Source: Sphingobacteriales bacterium (GTDB lineage: Bacteria > Bacteroidota > Bacteroidia > Sphingobacteriales > Sphingobacteriaceae). From it: DNA of 52,942 nucleotides. The stretch covers positions 98,396 through 151,337 of the forward strand of contig JAPLFD010000008.1 of the NCBI GenBank assembly GCA_026390835.1. Direction: 5' to 3'. Both the position numbers and the translations under genes were made by a program. The notes under the pieces are model-generated. The model had not been told where the DNA came from and did not search any database. It worked only from the letters and a program-made list of their open reading frames with translations. Shown here piece after piece: positions 44,984-52,942 of the stretch. How positions within the stretch are numbered: position 1 is the stretch's first letter; every line of letters begins with the position of its first letter.

Positions 44984-45979
44984 ATGGAAACTGTTGTAAG
45001 TGGTATTCGAAGTACCGGGAAACTTCATTTAGGAAATTATTATGGTGCCGTGCAAAATTTTGTACGCATGCAGCACGATTACAATTGCTTTTTCTTTATT
45101 GCCGATTACCATTCGCTAACCACCCATCCTACGCCTGATGATTTACACGGAAACGTAAAACAAGTATTGGTAGAATATTTAGCCGCCGGTTTAGATCCGG
45201 AAAAAGCAACGCTTTATGTACAATCAGCTGTTCCGGAAATTGCCGAACTGTATTTATACCTAAATATGAACGCCTATTTGGGCGAATTGGAACGCAGCAC
45301 CTCGTTTAAAGACAAAGTTCGTGCCCAACCCGATAATGTAAATGCAGGTTTATTAACCTACCCGGTTTTAATGGCAGCCGATATTTTAATTCATAAAGCC
45401 ACCAAGGTCCCCGTTGGTAAAGACCAAGAACAACATTTAGAAATGGCCCGAACCTTTGGCAATCGATTTAATAGACTGTATAATAACGAGTATTTTCCAG
45501 AGCCATACGCCTTCACTTTTTCCGAAAAATTGGTTAAAATTCCGGGATTGGATGGAAAGGGTAAAATGGGTAAATCGGAGGGTGAAAACAATGCCGTTTA
45601 TTTAGCCGATGATGAAGAAACTATTCGCAAAAAAGTAATGCGTGCCGTAACCGATAGCGGTCCTACATCCGAAAATCAGCAAAAACCAGAAGTTATTCAA
45701 AATCTATTTGATATTTTAAAAGTAGTATCAACGGCCGATACCTACCAACATTTTGATGAGGCCTATGCCAAAGCACAAATACGTTATGGCGACTTTAAAA
45801 AGCAACTTGCCGAAGATATTATTTTGGCTACAGCTCCCATGCGCAACCGCATAAACGATTTGGCTAAAGACACCACCTATTTACAAAAAGTGGCAAATTT
45901 AGGTACCGAAAAAGCCCGTGAAAGTGCGGGTAAAACTATTAAAGAGGTTCGCGAACTAATCGGCTTCAGAAAGTTTTAA
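44984..45979 (+). CDS. trpS: Tryptophan--tRNA ligase
   Basis: Class I synthetase that charges tRNA-Trp. 331 residues, the usual length. HIGH motif KLHLGNYYGAV at about 13-23, FIADYHSLTTHPTP, SFKDKVR, GKDQEQHLEMARTFGNRFN, and the KMSKS-type motif as KMGKS at 193-197. There is no ATG upstream; the start is fixed by homology (METVVSGIRSTGKLHLG). It may be transcribed without a leader, see the divergent plsC promoter. Confidence 0.96.
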   Translation: METVVSGIRSTGKLHLGNYYGAVQNFVRMQHDYNCFFFIADYHSLTTHPTPDDLHGNVKQVLVEYLAAGLDPEKATLYVQSAVPEIAELYLYLNMNAYLGELERSTSFKDKVRAQPDNVNAGLLTYPVLMAADILIHKATKVPVGKDQEQHLEMARTFGNRFNRLYNNEYFPEPYAFTFSEKLVKIPGLDGKGKMGKSEGENNAVYLADDEETIRKKVMRAVTDSGPTSENQQKPEVIQNLFDILKVVSTADTYQHFDEAYAKAQIRYGDFKKQLAEDIILATAPMRNRINDLAKDTTYLQKVANLGTEKARESAGKTIKEVRELIGFRKF

Positions 45980-46058
45980 GTATATCCCCTACGCCACTTG
46001 TTCTAATAAAGAATTTTAGTAATTTCAACCTTCGTAAATATTTAGAAGCACATACCCT

Positions 46059-46673
46059 ATGCACATTGCCATTGTTGGAAACATCGGAGCTGGTAAAACA
46101 ACCCTAACCGAACTATTATCAAAACATTTTACTTGGGAAGCCCAGTTTGAGGCGGTTGATAATAATCCCTACCTAGAAGATTTTTATGGCGATATGAAAC
46201 GCTGGAGCTTTAACCTTCAGATTTATTTTTTAAATAGTCGGTTCCAACAACTTATAGAGTTGCAACAAGGTGATAAAAACATTATTCAGGATCGTACTAT
46301 TTATGAGGATGCTTATATTTTTGCAGAGAATTTGCACGATATGGGCCTCATGTCTAGCCGCGATTACGAAAACTACCGTGCTATTTTTGATAACATTACC
46401 TCATTCATAAAACCACCCGATTTATTAATTTACTTGAAGGCATCTGTGCCTACATTGGTGAACAATATTCAACGCCGTGGTCGCGAATACGAAAGTGGTA
46501 TTCGGCTAGATTATCTTTCTAAATTGAATGATAAATACAAAAAATGGATAGATAACTATAAAGAAGGTAAATTATTGGTGCTAGATAAGGATAAATTAGA
46601 TTTTGCCAATAACCCCGAAGACCTAGGCTTCATCATCCAAAGCATTGAACGTGAAATTCACGGTTTATTTTAA
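46059..46673 (+). CDS. Deoxynucleoside kinase
   Basis: 204-residue salvage kinase that phosphorylates deoxynucleosides (dA, dG or dC). P-loop GNIGAGKTT at 7-15, then the NNPYLEDFYGDMKRWSF region, the QDRTIYEDAYIFAE catalytic ERS-like segment, and the lid RRGREYESGIRLDYL. It resembles the deoxyadenosine/deoxyguanosine kinase group of Bacteroidota and Firmicutes; specificity is not readable. It is 79 bp downstream of trpS and 14 bp upstream of the DUF5808-like gene. Confidence 0.9.
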   Translation: MHIAIVGNIGAGKTTLTELLSKHFTWEAQFEAVDNNPYLEDFYGDMKRWSFNLQIYFLNSRFQQLIELQQGDKNIIQDRTIYEDAYIFAENLHDMGLMSSRDYENYRAIFDNITSFIKPPDLLIYLKASVPTLVNNIQRRGREYESGIRLDYLSKLNDKYKKWIDNYKEGKLLVLDKDKLDFANNPEDLGFIIQSIEREIHGLF

Positions 46674-46687
46674 GATATTTTAAGTCC

Positions 46688-46885
46688 ATGAATATGCCAA
46701 TAGATAGACAAGATTCAGAAAATTGGTTTTTGGGCGTATTTTATCATAATTCGGCTGACCCCGATATATGGTTACCCAAACGATATGGATGGGGCTGGAC
46801 CTTAAACTTTGCTCAACCCTGGAGTTGGATTATCACGATTGGAATAATTGCAGCTGCTTGCTTACCCTACTTATTTATTTCATGA
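46688..46885 (+). CDS. Small DUF5808-like membrane protein
   Basis: 65 residues. The first half, ENWFLGVFYHNSADPDIWLP followed by KRYGWGWTLNFAQPWSW, matches the DUF5808 motif (WxxGxFYxNxxDPxxxVPKRxGxGWTLNFxxP). The second half is one membrane helix (IITIGIIAAACLPYLFI). Its TGA overlaps the kdsB ATG (ATGA), so the two are translationally coupled. The family's role is not known. Confidence 0.78.
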   Translation: MNMPIDRQDSENWFLGVFYHNSADPDIWLPKRYGWGWTLNFAQPWSWIITIGIIAAACLPYLFIS

Positions 46886-47631
46886 AAATTTTAGGCATTA
46901 TACCAGCTCGTTATGCATCTAGCCGCTTTCCAGGGAAGCCCCTGGCAGATATTTGGGGCAAAAGCATGATTCAGCGGGTATATGAGCAAGCCAAAAAAGC
47001 TAAAACTCTAAGTGATGTGGTAGTAGCCACTGACGATACCCGTATTGAAACGCATGTATTGGCTTTTGGCGGAAATGTAATTCGTACCGCAGCTACGCAT
47101 GAAAGTGGCACCGACCGTTGTGCGGAAGTAATTAGCTTAACTCCCGATTTTGATGCCGTAATTAATATTCAAGGAGATGAACCACTTATTAACCCCGAAC
47201 AAATAGATTTATTAGGCAGAAAATTAACCAGTGAGGATGTTTTGATAGCTACGCTTATAAAACGAATTCGTAGCCAAGAAGAACTTCACAATTCCAATAC
47301 GCCTAAAGTGGTTTGTGGTTTAAATGGTCAGGCCATATATTTTAGTCGGCAAGCCATACCACATGTTAGAACTGCGGAAGAAAGCAAATGGTTAGAAAAT
47401 GGTACTTTCTATAAACATATTGGCATCTATGGATACCAAACAGCTACTTTAAAACAACTTGGAGCCCTCCATCCTACTCCGCTAGAACAAACTGAATGCC
47501 TAGAGCAATTGCGTTGGTTAGAACATGGCTACACCATACACACGGTAGAAACCAATCTAGAAACTCAAGCGGTAGACACTCCAGGAGATTTAGAAAAAAT
47601 TATTCAGCATATTCAAAAAAGCGGCTTATAA
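46882..47631 (+). CDS. kdsB: 3-deoxy-manno-octulosonate cytidylyltransferase
   Basis: Activates KDO to CMP-KDO before transfer to lipid A. 249 residues: IIPARYASSRFPGKPLAD at the N-terminus, VVATDD, ATHESGTDRCAEV, VINIQGDEPLI, YFSRQAIPHVR, HIGIYGYQ and the late LEQLRWLEHG are typical. A longer in-frame reading begins at 46768, but its first 38 residues overlap the DUF5808-like gene and are unlike any family member, so the ATG at 46882 is the start. Its 3' end overlaps the convergent small gene by 6 bases. Confidence 0.95.
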   Translation: MKILGIIPARYASSRFPGKPLADIWGKSMIQRVYEQAKKAKTLSDVVVATDDTRIETHVLAFGGNVIRTAATHESGTDRCAEVISLTPDFDAVINIQGDEPLINPEQIDLLGRKLTSEDVLIATLIKRIRSQEELHNSNTPKVVCGLNGQAIYFSRQAIPHVRTAEESKWLENGTFYKHIGIYGYQTATLKQLGALHPTPLEQTECLEQLRWLEHGYTIHTVETNLETQAVDTPGDLEKIIQHIQKSGL

Positions 47632-47925
47632 AATCAAAATAAGCACCAATAGAATAATAATAATAGCCGCAACCGAAAGGTAAACACCTCCTGTTGCAAT
47701 TCCAGTTGCCTCTTTTTTCAATTGAATAACTTCTTTACGCAACGCTTTGCGTTCTTGTCTACTTAACGATGCTAAATCCATAGCTTTAATTTCGTGTATT
47801 CGGGCATCAATTTGTACCATTCGGACTTGGTGCTCGGCAGTTAAGGTTTTAGCACGTGGTTTGGCATAGCTTGTGCTCGATAATAGCATCAAAGCCACTG
47901 CCACTAAAAGTAATCGGCATTTCAT
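47626..47925 (-). CDS. Small exported protein with helical segment and C-terminal membrane anchor
   Basis: 99 residues from the ATG at 47925. Signal peptide MKCRLLLVAVALMLLSSTSYA, a charged helical segment (VRMVQIDARIHEIKAMDLASL, then RQERKALRKEVIQLKKEA), a glycine turn (GIATGGVYLSVAA) and a very hydrophobic C-terminal helix (IIIILLVLILIL). This is a recognisable small Bacteroidota protein type of unknown function. The ATG at 47952 would add nine residues but overlaps a -7-like TATGTTTT at 47946-47953, so the shorter form is preferred. Confidence 0.72.
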   Translation of the reverse strand: MKCRLLLVAVALMLLSSTSYAKPRAKTLTAEHQVRMVQIDARIHEIKAMDLASLSRQERKALRKEVIQLKKEATGIATGGVYLSVAAIIIILLVLILIL

Positions 47926-47993
47926 AGCATATAGATTTAAAGGATAAAACATACCCTTTAACGCTATAGCGCATACTATATTTTAATTAAAGC

Positions 47994-49211
47994 TTAACGG
48001 CTGGCCTGCGGACGTTTTTTCCAGGGTCCTTTTCCGCTTCTTTTTGGATCAAAACGTTTTAATTCTGGTTGATAGGCTGGCCCATCACCCAATCCTTCGG
48101 GTAGAGGCAATTTATCAAGTACTTTACCAATTAAATTTTCAATAGCTTGAAATTTACGCTGGTCGCGTTCATTAATAAAAGTAATGGCGGTACCTGTAGT
48201 AGCTGCTCTAGCCGTGCGGCCAATACGGTGAATATAATCTTCGGCATCGGGTGGTACATCGAAATTAACCACCAATTCAATCCCTTCTACATCAATACCT
48301 CTTGAAAGCACATCGGTACCAATTAAAAAAGGCAATTGACGGGCTCTAAACGCCTGCAATAAGCTCTCACGTTCCGATTGATCTAAATCTGAATGGAAAG
48401 CTTTTGCATGAATCCCAATTTTTCTAAAAGCTTTATCGAGCTCTTTCACTTTATCTTTAGTAGACGAAAAAATAATGCCGCTCTTATAAGTTTTGTTTTT
48501 CAACAACGATTCGATAAGCGGCAATTTCTGATGATCGTGGGTATTGTATGCTTGTTGTGTAATGCCTTCTGCTGGCTTAGAAATAGAGATGGTTACTTCT
48601 TCTGGCTGCTGTAAAATAGAGGTTGCCAAACCTTTAATTTTTGGTGGCATAGTAGCCGAAAATAGTAGGGTTTGACGTTTTTTTGGCAAAAAGGAAATGA
48701 TACGCATGATGTCGTCACTAAATCCCATATCCAACATCCTATCGGCTTCATCCAATACCAAATGTTGTAAATAGTCTAAATTGATAGCGCCCGAATTTAA
48801 ATGCGCAATCAAGCGGCCTGGGGTAGCTATAATAATATCAACCCCTTCCCGCATGGCTCTTTTTTGGGTTTCGTAAATGGCACCATCGCCACCACCGTAT
48901 ACTGCAATAGAGCTAATACCAGCAAAATAAGCCAAGCCTTCTACTTGCTGATCTATTTGCTGAGCTAACTCTCTGGTAGGGGCCAAAATAAGTGTATTGA
49001 TATACTTTTTCTCCGTTTGAGCTATATGATGCAATATGGGCAACAAATAGGAAGCGGTTTTACCCGTACCGGTTTGTGCACAAGCAATTAAATCTTTGTG
49101 TTGTAGCACCAATGGTATGGCTTGAGTTTGTATAGGAGTTGGGTTCTTATAACCCATGCTTTGCAGGCCTTCCTGCACTTCGGGGGCAAACTGAAAATCG
49201 GAGAATGTCAA
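47994..49211 (-). CDS. DEAD-box RNA helicase, RhlE-like
   Basis: 405-residue ATP-dependent RNA helicase. Q motif around GYKNPTPIQTQAI, motif I AQTGTGKT at 45-52, APTRELAQQ, ATPGR, DEAD at 154-157 (LDEADRMLDMGF), SAT, and HRIGRTARA. The C-terminal extension is short and basic, as in RhlE. The apparent start codon is TTG at 49211, with MGYKN the first ATG but too late for the Q motif. TATATTTG at 49239-49246 gives a leader of about 22 nt. Likely roles are ribosome assembly or RNA turnover. Confidence 0.92.
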   Translation of the reverse strand: MTFSDFQFAPEVQEGLQSMGYKNPTPIQTQAIPLVLQHKDLIACAQTGTGKTASYLLPILHHIAQTEKKYINTLILAPTRELAQQIDQQVEGLAYFAGISSIAVYGGGDGAIYETQKRAMREGVDIIIATPGRLIAHLNSGAINLDYLQHLVLDEADRMLDMGFSDDIMRIISFLPKKRQTLLFSATMPPKIKGLATSILQQPEEVTISISKPAEGITQQAYNTHDHQKLPLIESLLKNKTYKSGIIFSSTKDKVKELDKAFRKIGIHAKAFHSDLDQSERESLLQAFRARQLPFLIGTDVLSRGIDVEGIELVVNFDVPPDAEDYIHRIGRTARAATTGTAITFINERDQRKFQAIENLIGKVLDKLPLPEGLGDGPAYQPELKRFDPKRSGKGPWKKRPQASR

Positions 49212-49238
49212 AATAAGGTGTTAAATGTAAAATGGACT

Positions 49239-49246
49239 CAAATATA
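49239..49246 (-). promoter_or_regulatory. Predicted -7 element of the RhlE-like gene
   Basis: Minus-strand TATATTTG, a full TAnnTTTG match. Confidence 0.5.
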
Positions 49247-49306
49247 CGTGTAAATAACGGAATACCTTGCCATTTGCCTCAGTCCTCTTCTTTACTACAG
49301 CTTGGT

Positions 49307-49346
49307 TTATCCACAAACACCAATTTCTCCACAAGCTAGTGGATAA
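49307..49346. promoter_or_regulatory. Triple DnaA-box cluster upstream of pyrG
   Basis: TTATCCACA (49307-49315, plus, perfect), TTCTCCACA (49325-49333, plus, one mismatch) and TTATCCACT (49338-49346, minus, one mismatch) within 40 bp. An A-rich run follows. The third box covers the expected -33 region of the pyrG promoter. Confidence 0.5.
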
Positions 49347-51041
<1,695 letters not shown>

Positions 51042-51061
51042 GGCTACGAACATTATAATTT

Positions 51062-52864
51062 ATGGATAAAAATACATTTTGGGGTCTGTTCTTGATCCTT
51101 GTCATTTTGGTCGGATCAACCTTCCTCATGAAACCTTCTGAAGAAGAGTTAAAAAAAGAACAATTGGTGCAAGATTCTATTGCACGGGCTACAAAAGTTG
51201 CTCAAAAAAGCCCTAAAGCAACACCATTACCTACAAGTAACAAAGCAATTAGTACAGATACAACCAGCTTTAAGGGTCCGTTTGCAAACCTCCAAAAAGG
51301 CGACAATACCCCTGTTATACTCGAAAACGAAAATATAAAAGTAACGCTTAGCCCCAAAGGTGGTAGAGTAAGTTCGGTTGAATTAAAAAAGTTTAAAACC
51401 TACCAAGGCAAACCCCTTATTCAATTTGAAGGCGATGCCAATAAATTCGGCTTCCAACTTCGTAATGAAGGTTCTTTGATATCAACCAACGATTTATACT
51501 TCAGTAAAATTAATGCTGAAGCGAATCAAGCTGTTTTTCGTTTACAGAACCAAGACGCTAGTTTTGTTGAATACGCCTATACCTTGCCAGCAAATAGCTA
51601 CAAAGTTGAATTAACCATTAAAGCAACTGGTATGGAAAAACATACCAGCAATCCTCAAAAAATTGAATTGCAATGGGAAACAGTTTTAAAACAGAAAGAA
51701 AAAGACTTAGCTAGTGAGCAACGCTATTCAACAATTTATTTCAAGCCCTTAGCTGATGATGTAGATTATTTAAGTGTAAGTGAAGACGAAAATAAAGAAT
51801 TATCCGAAGGAAAAACCCAATGGGTATCGTTTAAACAACACTTCTTTTCCAATGTATTAATTGCAAAAAATGGATTTGATAAAGGAAAAATAGCTGTAAG
51901 TACGCAAACAATTGCAGCATTGGTAAAAGGATATAAAGCCACTTTAGAAATGGCTTTAAAAGCAAATACAGAAAATACCTATCCTCTAGAATTTTATTTT
52001 GGCCCGAATGAATTTAGCACGCTGAAAGCCCAAGGTTACGAGCTAGAAAAACAAATAGATTTAGGCTGGGGACCTTTAAAATACATTAACCGCTATGTGG
52101 TAATACCCGTATTTAGCTTTTTATCTGGCTTTAATTGGAGCTACGGATTAATTATTTTAGTACTCACCATACTCTTAAAAGTGGTACTATTCCCACTCAC
52201 GTATAAGTCGTATTTATCTATGGCTAAAATGCGTGTTTTAAAGCCAGAAATGGACGAAATTAAAGCCAAGGTAGGAGAAGATAACGCTACACTTTTGCAG
52301 CAAGAATACCTCAAGTTATATAAGAAAGCAGGTGTAAATCCATTGGGTGGTTGCTTACCTATGCTATTGCAATTGCCCATTATTATGGCATTCTTTTTCT
52401 TCTTTCCTAACTTATTCGAGTTGCGTCAGCAGAGTTTCTTATGGATGAGTGATTTATCTACCTATGATGCGTTTTTCAATTTTGGGTTTAACATTCCTTT
52501 TTTAGGAAGCCACATTAGTTTAATGTGTATTTTAATGACCATTTCTACGCTTATTTACACCTACTTTAACAACCAAGTAAGTGGAGCTACCGGGCAAATG
52601 AAATACATCGGATACATTACACCCATTATTTTCTTTGGTGTGTTAAATAGTTATCCATCTGGCTTAAACTACTATTATTTCTTGGCGAACATGCTAACTT
52701 TTGGACAGCAATACATGATTAAAATGTTTGTTGATGATGAAAAAATTCATGCTAAAATTCAAGAAAACAAGAAAAAACCTGAAGCAGCAAAAGAGAAGAA
52801 ATCTAAATTTCAGCAACGCATGGAAGATTATATGCGCCAGCAACAACAAAAAGGAAAAAAATAA
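51062..52864 (+). CDS. yidC: Membrane protein insertase YidC
   Basis: 600-residue inner-membrane insertase and chaperone. One N-terminal helix (FWGLFLILVILVGSTFLM), a linker rich in Lys/Thr, a large periplasmic beta domain (about residues 75-340), then the conserved five-helix core from about 350 (WSYGLIILVLTILLKVVLFP, NPLGGCLPMLLQLPIIMAFF, the GLNYYYFLAN segment). It ends with a long basic Gln/Lys tail that probably contacts ribosomes. It pairs with pyrG, an arrangement common in Bacteroidota; rnpA and trmE, its neighbours near many oriC regions, are not visible. Confidence 0.96.
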   Translation: MDKNTFWGLFLILVILVGSTFLMKPSEEELKKEQLVQDSIARATKVAQKSPKATPLPTSNKAISTDTTSFKGPFANLQKGDNTPVILENENIKVTLSPKGGRVSSVELKKFKTYQGKPLIQFEGDANKFGFQLRNEGSLISTNDLYFSKINAEANQAVFRLQNQDASFVEYAYTLPANSYKVELTIKATGMEKHTSNPQKIELQWETVLKQKEKDLASEQRYSTIYFKPLADDVDYLSVSEDENKELSEGKTQWVSFKQHFFSNVLIAKNGFDKGKIAVSTQTIAALVKGYKATLEMALKANTENTYPLEFYFGPNEFSTLKAQGYELEKQIDLGWGPLKYINRYVVIPVFSFLSGFNWSYGLIILVLTILLKVVLFPLTYKSYLSMAKMRVLKPEMDEIKAKVGEDNATLLQQEYLKLYKKAGVNPLGGCLPMLLQLPIIMAFFFFFPNLFELRQQSFLWMSDLSTYDAFFNFGFNIPFLGSHISLMCILMTISTLIYTYFNNQVSGATGQMKYIGYITPIIFFGVLNSYPSGLNYYYFLANMLTFGQQYMIKMFVDDEKIHAKIQENKKKPEAAKEKKSKFQQRMEDYMRQQQQKGKK

Positions 52865-52881
52865 GTTTTGTGTGTTTTACA

Positions 52882-52917
52882 TAAAAAAGCCCCGAGAAAT
52901 TCTCGGGGCTTTTTTTT
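52882..52917 (+). terminator. Terminator of pyrG-yidC
   Basis: A run, perfect 9-bp stem GCCCCGAGA/TCTCGGGGC with a 3-nt loop, then eight T. Confidence 0.9.
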
Positions 52918-52942
52918 AAAAGCTTTTTCAATAATATTTAGA

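Noticed and set aside
46768-46881. N-terminal extension of kdsB
   Set aside because: These 38 codons overlap the DUF5808-like gene in another frame and do not resemble KdsB; the ATG at 46882 gives the normal length.

Overview
The window is a compact, almost entirely coding piece of a Bacteroidota chromosome, most likely from the Sphingobacteriales side of the phylum (inference from gene content and style; no 16S gene is present). Supporting signs are 14 exact copies of the Bacteroidota -7 promoter element TAnnTTTG in gene-upstream regions, the lack of obvious Shine-Dalgarno sequences, lipoproteins with C-K-K-D after the lipobox, a GLPGLI-family protein, a DUF4296 lipoprotein, the 490-residue type of prolyl-tRNA synthetase, MutS2 with a Smr domain, and the pyrG-yidC pair. 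I see no mobile elements, CRISPR arrays, rRNA or tRNA genes, and no clear pseudogenes. The content is mostly housekeeping.

Layout. 1-5.9 kb: a DbpA-type RNA helicase cut by the window edge, alaS, a small MerR regulator and proS. 6.0-9.7 kb: envelope genes (Tyr/Trp-rich lipoprotein, OmpP1/FadL-like barrel, LysM protein) and uridine kinase. 9.7-15.2 kb: scoA-scoB CoA transferase, three tandem paralogous small lipoproteins, and a DUF4296 lipoprotein followed by mutS2. 15.2-19.6 kb: a tightly packed run of yggS, a GNAT enzyme, a DUF3298-like secreted protein, lysC and an SAM methyltransferase. 19.6-22.3 kb: cold-shock protein, an unknown small protein, a LolD-like ATPase and sucC. 22.3-25.5 kb: the thrS-infC-rpmI-rplT translation operon. 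25.6-31.7 kb: GLPGLI protein, an Fe-S CCG protein, an MFS carrier, a short RecQ helicase and an HI0933-type flavoprotein. 31.8-35.5 kb: lepA, folD, queE and a DUF6526-like membrane protein. 35.6-40.8 kb: kdsA, full-length recQ, a KdsD-type isomerase and manC. 40.8-49.2 kb: rlmB, dnaB, an ABC ATPase, plsC, trpS, a deoxynucleoside kinase, a DUF5808-like protein, kdsB, a small membrane protein and an RhlE-type helicase. 49.3-52.9 kb: pyrG and yidC.

Functional themes. Four aminoacyl-tRNA synthetases (Ala, Pro, Thr, Trp), IF-3, L35, L20, EF-4 and RlmB make this a translation-rich region. KdsA, a KdsD-type isomerase and KdsB supply three of the four KDO-forming steps for the outer-membrane LPS core. 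MutS2, two RecQ paralogues and DnaB concern DNA maintenance and replication.

The most interesting material is in the short non-coding gaps. There is a 7-nt-loop hairpin at the predicted 5' end of the thrS mRNA that looks like a tRNA-Thr anticodon arm. Clusters of DnaA boxes lie upstream of dnaB and of pyrG. A foldable spacer sits in front of rplT, and infC has a non-AUG start. Several genes have a -7 promoter element ending only 3-7 nt before the start codon, which implies leaderless or nearly leaderless mRNAs, including a 36-bp divergent plsC/trpS promoter. All of these are sequence readings that need experimental or comparative testing.
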